This document shows, piece after piece, positions 1-7,867 of a DNA stretch of 64,000 nucleotides. Below the pieces are notes generated by a model. That model did no database searches. It saw nothing but the letters and a program-made list of their open reading frames with translations, and was not told the origin of the DNA. The DNA comes from JAUYQR01 sp963822435. Lineage in GTDB: Bacteria; Pseudomonadota; Alphaproteobacteria; Rhodobacterales; Rhodobacteraceae. Within the stretch, counting starts at the first letter, position 1; every line of letters begins with the position of its first letter. The position numbers were made by a program, and so were the translations under genes. The stretch lies in assembly GCA_963822435.1 (NCBI GenBank), contig CAWGHN010000004.1:186001-250000 (forward strand), in the 5' to 3' direction.

Positions 1-2
1 TC

Positions 3-692
3 CAACGGCTGGTAGCCTACGAGCGAGTCTCTACAGCGCGACAAGGAGCCAGTGGGCTTGGCCTGGAGGCGCAGCGCAAGACCATCGAGGATTTTGCGGT
101 CTCGCGCTGTGCCAAGGTGCTGGCGCGGTTCACCGAGGTGGAGAGCGGACGCAAAGCCAACCGGCCGGAGCTAGCCAAGGCGCTGCACCTTGCGAAGGTC
201 ACGGGTGCAACGCTGGTCATCGCCAAGCTGGACAGGCTCAGCCGGAACGCGGCGTTTCTGCTGGCGCTGCGTGACAGTGGGGTGCGGTTCATCGCAGTAG
301 ACATGCCGGAGGCGAACGACCTTACCGTGGGGATCATGGCTTTGGTGGCTCAAGCCGAGCGAGAGGCAATCTCGCGGCGGACTAAGGAGGCATTGGCGGT
401 CGCAAAGGCGCAAGGGGTAAAGTTAGGAAACCCAAACGGGGCGGAGAGTCTCCGGCGGGCTGGGAACGGCGGCGTGGCGCTGCGAGCGGCGGTGTCGGCG
501 AATGCTGCGGCATTCGCAGCGGACTTGGCTCCGGTGCTGTCAGACATCCGGGCGGCGGGTCATTCTTCGTTGCGGGCAGTTGCTGCGGAACTGACGGTGC
601 GGGGGATCAGGACACGTCGGGGCGGGATTTGGGGGGTGGGGAATGTGAAAAGTTTGGTGGAGCGCTGGCACGTAACGGCGCGTCCACCCTAA
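3..692 (+). CDS. Serine site-specific recombinase (resolvase/invertase family), 5' end cut by window
   Basis: The reading frame is open to the left window edge, so the start codon lies outside. Near the N-terminus it reads YERVSTARQ, the classical catalytic motif of serine recombinases, where the Ser attacks DNA. Next come SGLGLEAQ, the IAKLDRLSRN segment and the AQAEREAISRRTKEAL long helix, all typical of the resolvase catalytic domain. The C-terminal ~60 residues (RAVAAELTVRGIRTRRGG) look like the DNA-binding helix region of the small Pin/Hin-like group. About 229 codons are visible, so only a few residues are missing. A truncated paralogue lies 0.5 kb downstream on the same strand. It probably acts in resolution or inversion of a mobile element; its target is unknown. 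Confidence 0.88.
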   Translation, partial: QRLVAYERVSTARQGASGLGLEAQRKTIEDFAVSRCAKVLARFTEVESGRKANRPELAKALHLAKVTGATLVIAKLDRLSRNAAFLLALRDSGVRFIAVDMPEANDLTVGIMALVAQAEREAISRRTKEALAVAKAQGVKLGNPNGAESLRRAGNGGVALRAAVSANAAAFAADLAPVLSDIRAAGHSSLRAVAAELTVRGIRTRRGGIWGVGNVKSLVERWHVTARPP

Positions 693-696
693 ACGC

Positions 697-1086
697 CTAC
701 GCCACCGGGATATCCTCGTGGAGACACAGGATGTTCCCCTCGGGGTCATTGAACCAAGCTGCTTTTTCCGATCCAAGTACACAAACGTGCTCGACGGTCT
801 TGAAGTCCGGAAAATCATAGTCCGCAAACACTACGCCACGGCCTTCGAGTTCCGCAATTGAGGCTCGAATGTCCTCTACCCTGAAACTAAGTGCAGTATG
901 TTCCGCCTTGGTCCCTTCAGGTTTTGGGAAAAGGGCAATTTCCGTACCGCCGCAGTGATAGACCACTTTGCCGTCAAGCCGTTCCTCGCCGGACTGAAGC
1001 GCGAGAGCACGCTCATAGAAGTCACGCGCTCGCGCCAGATCTCGAACCGGAAGCATCACCGTCACCTGATTGGCACTCAGTTGCAT
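697..1086 (-). CDS. VOC-superfamily protein (glyoxalase/bleomycin-resistance/dioxygenase fold)
   Basis: A 129-residue protein with the two-module betaalphabetabetabeta layout of vicinal-oxygen-chelate proteins: VMLPVRDLARARDFYERAL near the N-terminus and WFNDPEGNILCLHED at the C-terminus are family hallmarks. Substrate cannot be read from sequence; relatives are lyases, dioxygenases or binding proteins for antibiotics. The frame runs further upstream, but I place the start at the ATG whose first residues are MQLSANQVTV, because a strong AAGGAGG ribosome site sits just before it. It lies convergent between two serine recombinase copies, which suggests it is cargo of a small mobile unit. Confidence 0.82.
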   Translation of the reverse strand: MQLSANQVTVMLPVRDLARARDFYERALALQSGEERLDGKVVYHCGGTEIALFPKPEGTKAEHTALSFRVEDIRASIAELEGRGVVFADYDFPDFKTVEHVCVLGSEKAAWFNDPEGNILCLHEDIPVA

Positions 1087-1207
1087 GGCACCCTCCTTGC
1101 CTTGGATCGGATTTGCGAACCCTACTCCCGCATCTGATTCCATGCCAGCGTTCTGGATGTGTTTTGGCGTGTTGGTATTGTATGTGTTGGCGTCTAAAGT
1201 GCGTTAA

Positions 1208-1834
1208 GGACTGTCGGGTCTAGGGCTGAAAGCGCGTAAGAAGACCGTCGACGACATCGAGGCATCCCGCGTGGCGGAGATTCGGGTTCGGTTCACCGCC
1301 GCGGAAAGCGGGCGAAAGGTTGACCGGCCAGAATTGGCAAAGGCGCTGCACCTGGCAAAGGTCACAGGTGCTAGGCTGGTGATCGCCAAGCTGGACCGGC
1401 TCAGCAGAAACGCAGCCTTTCTCTTGGCGCTTCGGGACAGCGACGTTCGATTTGTGGCCGTCGACATGCCAGAGGCTAACGACCTAACCTTAGGGATCAT
1501 GGCGCTCGTGGCACAAGCAGAGCGCGAGGTGATCTCTCGTCGGACGAAGGAGGCACTGGCGGTCGCGAAGGCGCGTGGGGTGAAGCTGGGGAACCCGAAT
1601 GGTGCCGCAGCTCTCAAACGGGCGGGCAAGGGAGGCGTGGCGCTGGGTGCGGCGGTTTCGGCCAACGCTGACCAATTTGCCCGCGACCTCGCAGCAGTTG
1701 TGACGGACATACAGGAAGCAGGTGCTGTCAGTATCCGCGCGATTGCAGCAGAACTTGAGGCTCGGGGCATCAGGACACAGCGCGGTGGCGCGTGGCAGGT
1801 GTCGAATGTGCGGGCTTTGCTCGCGCGGCTCTGA
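1208..1834 (+). pseudogene. Serine recombinase, N-terminally truncated (catalytic Ser segment missing)
   Basis: About 209 codons in one frame are clearly paralogous to the recombinase at the left edge: SGLGL, IAKLDRLSRNAAFLLALRDS, MPEANDLTLGIMALVAQAERE and RGIRTQRGG match almost residue for residue. Homology starts abruptly at SGLGL. The preceding segment with the RVSTxxQ motif is absent, an in-frame stop lies at 1205-1207, and nothing in the preceding 60 bases encodes it in any frame. The remaining frame could start at GTG 1271, but such a protein would lack the nucleophilic serine. I interpret it as a fragment left by recombination between two copies or by an imprecise insertion. Confidence 0.8.
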
Positions 1835-1839
1835 GTAGG

Positions 1840-2095
1840 CACCGCGCTTCAGAGCGAAAAGAACAGGGCGTCGTCGGACATTGCGGATCAACCGCGAGGC
1901 CAAAGGGCTAAAGCCCTGCATGTTAGGCCGGAAGTCTCGCGGAAAGCTCGTCACGCACGACAAGCGCCGCACAGGATCGAAATCATGTTCGGCAGACTGA
2001 AGGATTGCTGCCGCGTCGCAATCCGTTTCGACCGATGCCCAGAGGTATTCCTCTCCGTCGTCGCCCTAGCCGCTAACGACATGTTCAGGCTATGA
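1840..2095 (+). mobile_element. IS5-family transposase C-terminal remnant
   Basis: Two adjacent frames together spell the end of an IS5-type DDE transposase. The first (from about 1902) gives LKPCMLGRKSRGK then HDKRR; after a frameshift and short deletion the second gives RIEIMFGRLKDCCRVAIRFD, then CPEVFLSVVALAA, ending in a stop at 2093-2095. In intact members this stretch is close to PCIPGRKSRKKPVRYDKRR followed by RIEIMFGRLKDWRRVATRYD. The N-terminal two thirds and both terminal repeats were not found. It marks the left boundary of the catabolic region. Confidence 0.7.
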
Positions 2096-2278
2096 CGCAA
2101 AGAACAAGTTCTGACCCTGGGCTTCCACAGCCCCATCGCCTTCGAGCGAAGGGCCCGAAAAATGAGCTAAACGCTGTTCAAAAAGACTGGGCAAGCCCAA
2201 AGCCCAGATGATCGTTCTTCGTGGAGGCGACCACTTCATCGCCACTGCCGCCGTCGCCGCCGTAAAGGAAGTTCCTCC

Positions 2279-2327
2279 TTGACAACTTTGATCGATGCTG
2301 TGCGGTATAGTATGTATGATATATCAT
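2279..2327 (+). promoter_or_regulatory. Putative promoter and GntR operator upstream of pxpA-like gene
   Basis: A TTGACA hexamer (2279-2284) and a TATAGT hexamer (2306-2311) precede the pxpA-like gene, but the 21-bp spacing is too wide for a standard promoter, so the exact -10 is uncertain. The perfect 12-bp palindrome ATGATATATCAT occupies 2316-2327, just upstream of the gene. The 12-mer TATGATATATCA (2315-2326) recurs at 9474-9485 in front of the divergent GntR regulator. This is a likely operator shared by both transcription units. Confidence 0.55.
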
Positions 2328-2344
2328 CTGATTGAGGCAAGGCG

Positions 2345-3079
2345 ATGGTCACGATCAACTGCGACATGGGCGAAGCCTTTGGCATATACCGCTTCGGGGA
2401 TGACGCGGCCTGTATGCCCTTCGTCACCCACGCGAACGTCGCCTGCGGCTTTCACGCATCTGATCCGAACGTGATGTGGAGCACTGTCAGAGCGGCGAAG
2501 GCGGCGGGCATCAAGGTGGGGTCCCATCCTGGATTGCCTGATCGCGAAGGCTTTGGCCGCCGACCGATGCGGATGACACGAGCGGAAGTGGCGGCCCTTA
2601 CGACCTACCAGACGGGCGCGCTTGCTGGTTTTCTCAGGGCCGAGGGGATGGAGCTTTCGCATATCAAGCCGCATGGTGCGCTGTTCGGCATGGCCCAAAA
2701 CGACCCGGAGGTTGCCGAAGGTATCGCGGATGCTGCCGAAATCTTCGGTGTTCCCGTCATCGCCTTTTCGGATTGCTGCATGTCCGAAGTGTTCGTCCGG
2801 CGCGGCATTCCGTTCAGCTGCGAGTTCTATGTTGACCTCGACTATGGCGATGACGGCCGCCAGATCATCTCGCGTGAGCATCCGCCGATCGCCGCCGATG
2901 CGGTTGCCGAGAAGGTCCGCAACGCGGTAGAGGATGGTGTGACCCGCGCGCTCAGCGGACGAGTCGTCCGCGTGGTAGCCGAGTCGATTTGTGTGCACTC
3001 CGACACTCCTAATGCGATCGTGGTAGCCCGCGCAGTGCATGAAGAACTTGGCCGACGCGGCCTTCTGCCGTCGGGCTGA
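2345..3079 (+). CDS. pxpA: LamB/YcsF family protein, PxpA-like hydrolase subunit
   Basis: A 244-residue protein of standard family length (about 250). It opens with INCDMGEAFG, the conserved family N-terminus, followed by the ANVACGFHASDP and KVGSHPGLPDREGFGRR segments and HIKPHGALFG, which carry the conserved Asp/His/Glu residues of this NodB-like TIM-barrel family. In E. coli PxpA works with PxpB and PxpC in ATP-dependent opening of 5-oxoproline. Here B and C partners lie 7 kb downstream, together with a biotin carrier and biotin carboxylase, so the physiological substrate may be another amide or lactam. It is the first gene of the operon, directly behind the palindromic operator, with the next gene 2 bases away. 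Confidence 0.88.
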   Translation: MVTINCDMGEAFGIYRFGDDAACMPFVTHANVACGFHASDPNVMWSTVRAAKAAGIKVGSHPGLPDREGFGRRPMRMTRAEVAALTTYQTGALAGFLRAEGMELSHIKPHGALFGMAQNDPEVAEGIADAAEIFGVPVIAFSDCCMSEVFVRRGIPFSCEFYVDLDYGDDGRQIISREHPPIAADAVAEKVRNAVEDGVTRALSGRVVRVVAESICVHSDTPNAIVVARAVHEELGRRGLLPSG

Positions 3080-3081
3080 AG

Positions 3082-4527
3082 ATGTACCGCGCGATTGGGG
3101 GGCATGCATTGCAGGAAGATCTGGCAGGGGCGCTCGTCCCGGCCTTTCGTGCGATTGGCGCCTCGATCGGACCTGATGGCCGGCATATCATCTACACCGC
3201 TGGCAACCGTGTAGCTACTGCGGCCTCGGGCAGCGAGATCGCCCGGCGGGTGTGTTCAGACCATTTCGCCCCCCGGCTGCTGAAGGAAACACTGATCGAC
3301 GCCGAGCGCGATCTGGGTGACGGGACGGCGCGGCTTGCGGTGATGGCTGGGGCGGCGCTGGCGGCGGCGCGGCGGGGGATCGCGGCTGGCGCTGTGCCTG
3401 AGCATGTAATTGCGGCGCTGGCGGCGCTGCGTCCGGCATTGGATGAGGCTTTTTCCGCGGAACGTGCCGAGGAGGTCGATCCTGTGGCGATCGCTTTGGC
3501 GGCCGGGGCGGAAGCAGAGCTTGCGCATCGGCTGGCGGAAGCTTGCGCCGCAGTGGGTGAACCGGGGCTGGTTGAGGTGTTGGAAGGCCAGGAGCTGGGG
3601 TTGAAGCTGGAAATCCGCCAGGGGTTCGGCTTCGACGCAAGGCAGGTGGGTAGTGGCGGTCTTGATGTGATGGGCTCGGTCCATCTGATCGTCGCCAACG
3701 AGGTGATTCGGGATTTCCGGACGCTCGCCCCTGTGATCGAGGGATTTGCACTCAGCGACAAGTCTCTGGTGATAGCAGCGCGTGGGCTGGAAGATCAGGC
3801 GCTGCAGCTGGTCGAACGCAACCGGCAGGCCGGGGTGCTGAAGGTGGCGGCTCTGGTGCCACGGGATGCAGGCCCGCGCGCCGCCGAGATCTTGGAAGAT
3901 CTGGCGGTGGCGACCGGCGCGGTGCTGGTGTCGGGTCACGCGGGGGTAACACTTGAATCGCTGAAGCCTGCGATGCTTGGCCTGGCGGAAAGCTACCGGC
4001 GTGAAGGCTCGCTGGTCACTTTGACTGGCGTGGCCGGGGATCCGGCGAAGATTGCCCTCCGACTCCGCGAGATTGAGGCCGAGATTGCCACCAAGCGCTA
4101 TCTGCCGCTGGATCGGGAACACGCCCGGCATCGCCATGCACGTCTGTCCGGGCATTGGGCTGAAATGAGAATCGGCGCGCGTGGGGGGGCGGGGGACGCG
4201 GTGGCCCAGGCCCGGCGGGCACTGGCTTCGATCCGCTCGGCCCGCGAGGGAGGCGTGATCGACGGTGGCGGGCGTGGCCTGGACCGGATCGCGGCCCTGC
4301 TGGACGGACGCCCCACCGCGACCGGCTCGGCCGCCACGGCATTGGCGATGCTTCTGGCCGCCCTCCGCGCCCCAGGGATCTGCCTGCGGCGGAATTCCTG
4401 CGAGGCCGAACCTTTCAGGACCAGCGCGGTCACCGATCCGGCCGGGCTGTCCCGCAGCCTTCTAGATGTCGCACTTTCGCTTGCCGGTCGTCTTGCCGGT
4501 CTCGAAGGCGCGGTAATCCGACATTGA
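3082..4527 (+). CDS. Divergent GroEL/Cpn60-like protein
   Basis: The 481-residue protein aligns by eye along the whole of GroEL (548). Equatorial parts include IGPDGRH (29-35, GroEL LGPKGRN), LGDGTAR (78-84, GroEL AGDGTTT), EGGVIDGGG (389-397, GroEL EEGVVAGGG) and the C-terminal DPAGLSRSLLDVALSLAG. The apical part matches in LAPVIEGF, LVIAARGLEDQAL, GVLKVAALVP and ILEDLAVATG. The phosphate-binding GDGT is kept, but the next two Thr become Ala-Arg. The position of the catalytic Asp398 in GroEL is Arg379 here. The hydrophobic apical GYLSPYF strip and the GGM tail are missing. It sits 2 bases after pxpA and before an ABC importer. ATP hydrolysis and GroES docking are probably altered; a role as a dedicated assembly factor is inference. 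Confidence 0.8.
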   Translation: MYRAIGGHALQEDLAGALVPAFRAIGASIGPDGRHIIYTAGNRVATAASGSEIARRVCSDHFAPRLLKETLIDAERDLGDGTARLAVMAGAALAAARRGIAAGAVPEHVIAALAALRPALDEAFSAERAEEVDPVAIALAAGAEAELAHRLAEACAAVGEPGLVEVLEGQELGLKLEIRQGFGFDARQVGSGGLDVMGSVHLIVANEVIRDFRTLAPVIEGFALSDKSLVIAARGLEDQALQLVERNRQAGVLKVAALVPRDAGPRAAEILEDLAVATGAVLVSGHAGVTLESLKPAMLGLAESYRREGSLVTLTGVAGDPAKIALRLREIEAEIATKRYLPLDREHARHRHARLSGHWAEMRIGARGGAGDAVAQARRALASIRSAREGGVIDGGGRGLDRIAALLDGRPTATGSAATALAMLLAALRAPGICLRRNSCEAEPFRTSAVTDPAGLSRSLLDVALSLAGRLAGLEGAVIRH

Positions 4528-4555
4528 GACACCGACAGAAAGAAACGAAAGCCTG

Positions 4556-5638
4556 ATGACAGACAGCAACAGGGAGCCCATGCTCGAAGTGGAGGATGTC
4601 GTGCACCGCTATGGAACGGTGACGGCACTGTCGCATGTTTCGCTTTCTGCGGGGCGGGGCGAGTTTCTGACGATTCTCGGCTCCAGCGGCTCGGGCAAGA
4701 CGACAATGCTGCGGGTGATCTCGGGGCTGGAGATGCCGACTTCGGTCAAGGTCTTGCGCATCGGTGGGGTCGATGTGGCGAACCTTCCCGCTGCCAAGCG
4801 CAACTGCACAACGGTATTTCAGAGCTATGCGCTATTTCCGCACATGAGCGTGGTGGAAAACGTGGCCTACGGCCTGCGCATCCGGAAGGTGAACGCGACG
4901 GACGCGCTGACCGAGGCGCGGCGGGCGCTCTCGATGGTGCAACTCGAGGCGAAGGCCGACCGCCGGATCAGCCAGCTTTCGGGCGGCGAGAAGCAGCGCG
5001 TGGCGCTGGCACGGGCGGTCGTGACCCAGCCGGCGATCCTGCTTCTGGACGAACCTCTGGGCGCGCTGGACGAAAAGCTGCGCCAGGATATGCAGATCGA
5101 GTTGATGGAGCTACAGCGGTCGCTGGGGATAACCTTCGTCTACATCACTCACAGCCAGGAAGAGGCCCTGACAATGAGCGACCGGGTGGTGCTTATGAGC
5201 TACGGTCAGATTGTCCAGAGTGGCGGACCACTCGACCTGTTCGACCGCCCCGAAACGCGCTTCGCAGCCGAGTTCATGGGATATGAGAACATCCTTCCGG
5301 CCCGCCTGATCGGTCGCGAGGGAAACAACGGGATCGTGGAGTTCTCTGGCGGTGTGCGCACGAAGGGCGTGGTCACTTTGGCCAGTCTGCAAGCAGGGGA
5401 CGCGGTCTGCGTGGCCGTTCGGGCAGAGCGCATCGCCCCGGTGCCCGAAGGCACGGCCGATGCGCTGAAGGCTGAGGTCACGAACCGGGTCTACCGCGGA
5501 AAATACATCGACATCGCGCTTGCGACCAAAGCAGGGCCACTGCGCCTGCGCAGTTGGCATGGCTCGCATGTCGAAAGCGAGGAAATCCAGCACGTTGGCT
5601 GGAGCACGAACGACGCGGTGATCTTCGCCGCGGAGTAG
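4556..5638 (+). CDS. ABC transporter ATP-binding protein, PotA/polyamine-type
   Basis: A 360-residue ATPase. Walker A is GSSGSGKTT, the signature LSGGEKQRVALARA, Walker B ILLLDEP, and the H-loop follows in YITHSQEEAL; a C-terminal TOBE-like region of ~110 residues is typical of importers for polyamines, sulfate and Fe(III). It energises import of the solute bound by the next gene's product. A second ATG at 4580 (MLEVEDVV) has a closer GGGAG ribosome site and could be the true start. It lies in one operon with the binding protein and two permeases. Confidence 0.9.
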   Translation: MTDSNREPMLEVEDVVHRYGTVTALSHVSLSAGRGEFLTILGSSGSGKTTMLRVISGLEMPTSVKVLRIGGVDVANLPAAKRNCTTVFQSYALFPHMSVVENVAYGLRIRKVNATDALTEARRALSMVQLEAKADRRISQLSGGEKQRVALARAVVTQPAILLLDEPLGALDEKLRQDMQIELMELQRSLGITFVYITHSQEEALTMSDRVVLMSYGQIVQSGGPLDLFDRPETRFAAEFMGYENILPARLIGREGNNGIVEFSGGVRTKGVVTLASLQAGDAVCVAVRAERIAPVPEGTADALKAEVTNRVYRGKYIDIALATKAGPLRLRSWHGSHVESEEIQHVGWSTNDAVIFAAE

Positions 5639-5678
5639 GAACCGGGACAACAACACGTAACCAACAGGAGAGAAGACC

Positions 5679-6878
5679 ATGAAAGACAAATTCTCGACCT
5701 ACAGCCAGGCACAGCTGACCCGGCGTAGCCTGATGCAGGGAATGAGCGCCATCGCGGGCTTCGCGACCTTTGGTGGCGTCGCGGGACCGGCAGCTGCGCA
5801 GGACGCGCCGTTGGTCAAGGCCTATGGCGTGCCGACCGCCGCGCTAAAGGACTGGGCGCCCATGGAGAAATCCATCGGCGTGCGCTGCGAGCTTAGTGGT
5901 TCCAGCAATGACGTGGGCGTCTTCATGCGCGATGTCATGGGCGCTAACATGGGCGACAGCGTCGATCTGTTCATCTTCGAATCTGGCACCGAGGACATAT
6001 TGGGACCGCAGGGTTTCTACGCCCCTCTGGACGAGAAGCACCCCGAGCTGACCCTGTGGGATCGTACCTCGGACGACTGGAAGCGGTCGGCCGTCGTTCA
6101 GGACGCCGAGGGCAACCAGTGGGGCGTTCCGGTCATCGGCAACGCTGACAGCTTCGGCTACTTCCCCGAAAAGCTGGGCATTGCGCCCGACAGCGAGGAA
6201 GAGCTGTCCTGGTCGCTGATGTTCGAGGATGAGAACACCCGTGGCAGGGTGGCCTATGGCAATGCTTACACCTACTCGATGGGTCCGGCAGCGCTTTATC
6301 TTCAAGCCAAGGGCGCCGCGCAGATCGGCAACATTGCGGACTTGACCCCCGAGGAGGCGAAGGTCGTGGCCGACTTCCTGATCGAGCGCAAGAAGGCCGG
6401 CCAGTTCCGTACCCTCTACGGCGCCTTCGAGGAGCAGATCCAGCTGCTGACCAACAAGGAAGTCGACGTGATCAACTGCTGGGAACCGGCAGTGCGCGAG
6501 GCGAACCTTGTCCTTGGCCCGGACGCGACCCGCTATGCCTATACCAAGGAAGGCTACTTCAAGTGGGGCCACGGCGCCTATATCGCGGCGCAAGCCGTCG
6601 ATCGCGGCAATCTCGATGCGATCTACAAGGTGCTGAACTACTTCCTCAGTGGCGAATACCGTGCACTTCAGGCCCGCGACCGAGGCTATGCCGGCCCGAA
6701 CATGGACCTAGGCGTTGAGTATGCAGAACAGAGCGGCTGGACCGCCGAGGAGATCACGGCATTGAAGGCGACCGAGGCCAAGGTCAACAAGAAGTTTGCC
6801 AAGCCCTACGTCTCGACCACCACGCCGAACAATTCAAGCGCGATGGAAGAGGAATGGCAGCGGTTCCTCAACGCCTGA
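5679..6878 (+). CDS. Periplasmic solute-binding protein, PotD-like, Tat-exported
   Basis: A 399-residue extracytoplasmic binding protein. The N-terminus has a twin-arginine motif (TRRSLMQG, about residues 14-21), a hydrophobic stretch and an AAAQ cleavage region. The body reads as a spermidine/putrescine-type protein (IFESGTEDILGPQGFYAPLD and WGVPVIGNADSFGY). The ligand is not evident; the operon context suggests a nitrogenous compound such as an amino alcohol, amide or lactam. A strong stem-loop follows the stop codon, consistent with higher expression of the binding protein than of the downstream permeases. Ribosome site AACAGGAGAG precedes the ATG. Confidence 0.88.
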   Translation: MKDKFSTYSQAQLTRRSLMQGMSAIAGFATFGGVAGPAAAQDAPLVKAYGVPTAALKDWAPMEKSIGVRCELSGSSNDVGVFMRDVMGANMGDSVDLFIFESGTEDILGPQGFYAPLDEKHPELTLWDRTSDDWKRSAVVQDAEGNQWGVPVIGNADSFGYFPEKLGIAPDSEEELSWSLMFEDENTRGRVAYGNAYTYSMGPAALYLQAKGAAQIGNIADLTPEEAKVVADFLIERKKAGQFRTLYGAFEEQIQLLTNKEVDVINCWEPAVREANLVLGPDATRYAYTKEGYFKWGHGAYIAAQAVDRGNLDAIYKVLNYFLSGEYRALQARDRGYAGPNMDLGVEYAEQSGWTAEEITALKATEAKVNKKFAKPYVSTTTPNNSSAMEEEWQRFLNA

Positions 6879-6891
6879 GACAATGAGGCCT

Positions 6892-6917
6892 CCGGGCGCG
6901 CTGTCTGGCGCGCCCGG
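6892..6917 (+). terminator. Stem-loop after binding-protein gene (attenuator or mRNA-stabilising hairpin)
   Basis: CCGGGCGCGC (6892-6901), loop TGTCTG, GCGCGCCCGG (6908-6917): a perfect 10-bp GC stem followed by CTTT. Its place between binding protein and permease genes is the usual spot for partial terminators or stability hairpins that tune ABC operon stoichiometry. Confidence 0.6.
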
Positions 6918-6941
6918 CTTTCCGCAGAACGGATCAAGAAG

Positions 6942-7865
6942 ATGCAGCAAAGCGTTGGCGCAGGCGGCCGGATGGGTGTCCTTTCGGGCATTCTCAGAAG
7001 GCTAGCGACAATGAATGGCGCGGTCGGGCTGATCGTGCTGGCCTGGTTCGTTCTGGTAATCGTGCCGATCATCGTGCTCTTTGCCTTCAGCTTCTTCACG
7101 ACCGAGCAGTTCCGCACCGTATATTCCCCGTCGACGACGACCTGGGTGGAGCTCTTTTCCTCGGGCCGCTGGGAGGTGACGCTGCGCACCCTGCAAATCG
7201 CGATGACCGTGACGCTGATCGAGCTGGCGGTTGGCTTTCCCTTCGCGCTCTGGCTGGCCAAGGGCGGGGTTGGCAAGGTCGGCCGCGCGGTCTGCCTGGC
7301 GATGCTGACCATTCCGTTCTTCCTTGACGTCTCCTCGCGCACAATCATCTGGCGGGCGATCCTGGGGCAATCGGGGTTGGTCAACTCAGTACTCACGGGG
7401 CTTGGCCTGACTGATGCGCCGCTGGACTGGCTTTTGTACTCCGAGTTCGCGGTGCAGTTCGGTATGATGGTGACGCTGTTCCCTCCGATGGTGATGCCGA
7501 TCTACCTGGCGCTCAGCCTGATCGACGACACGCTGCTGGAGGCCAGTAGAGATCTCGGCGCCTCGCCCTGGCAGACGCTGTCGCGGGTGATTATCCCGCT
7601 GTCCCTACCCGGAGTTATGGCTGGCATCGTCTTTTGCCTTGGGCCGGCGCTGGCCGCTTGGGTCGAGCCAGGGATGCTGGGGGGCGGTTTCGTCAACCTG
7701 ATCTCAAACTCGATCGAAAGCGCCTATTCCGCCTTGCGCTATCCGGTCGTCGCGGCCCTGTCGGCTTTCGTGATCCTGCTTCTGTTGCTTATGCTGGCCA
7801 TCATGTATCTGATCGCGCGCCGGTTCGGCGACCCGGCGTCCTCGTTCCGTGTCCTGAGGGGGTGA
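6942..7865 (+). CDS. ABC transporter permease, PotB-like
   Basis: A 307-residue integral inner-membrane protein with six likely hydrophobic helices, starting with GLIVLAWFVLVIVPIIVLFAF after a short cytoplasmic head. The EAA-type loop (LLEASRDLGASPWQTLSRVIIPLSLPG) that contacts the ATPase is present about two thirds along. It forms the membrane channel with the next gene's product. The stop is separated from the next ATG by two bases, indicating translational coupling. Confidence 0.9.
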   Translation: MQQSVGAGGRMGVLSGILRRLATMNGAVGLIVLAWFVLVIVPIIVLFAFSFFTTEQFRTVYSPSTTTWVELFSSGRWEVTLRTLQIAMTVTLIELAVGFPFALWLAKGGVGKVGRAVCLAMLTIPFFLDVSSRTIIWRAILGQSGLVNSVLTGLGLTDAPLDWLLYSEFAVQFGMMVTLFPPMVMPIYLALSLIDDTLLEASRDLGASPWQTLSRVIIPLSLPGVMAGIVFCLGPALAAWVEPGMLGGGFVNLISNSIESAYSALRYPVVAALSAFVILLLLLMLAIMYLIARRFGDPASSFRVLRG

Positions 7866-7867
7866 AC

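Noticed and set aside
1208..1834. Second serine recombinase as an active gene
   Set aside because: The catalytic Ser motif is absent and no alternative upstream coding segment exists.
3082..4527. Housekeeping GroEL
   Set aside because: No groES neighbour, shortened length, missing apical strip, GGM tail and catalytic Asp; so it is a divergent paralogue.
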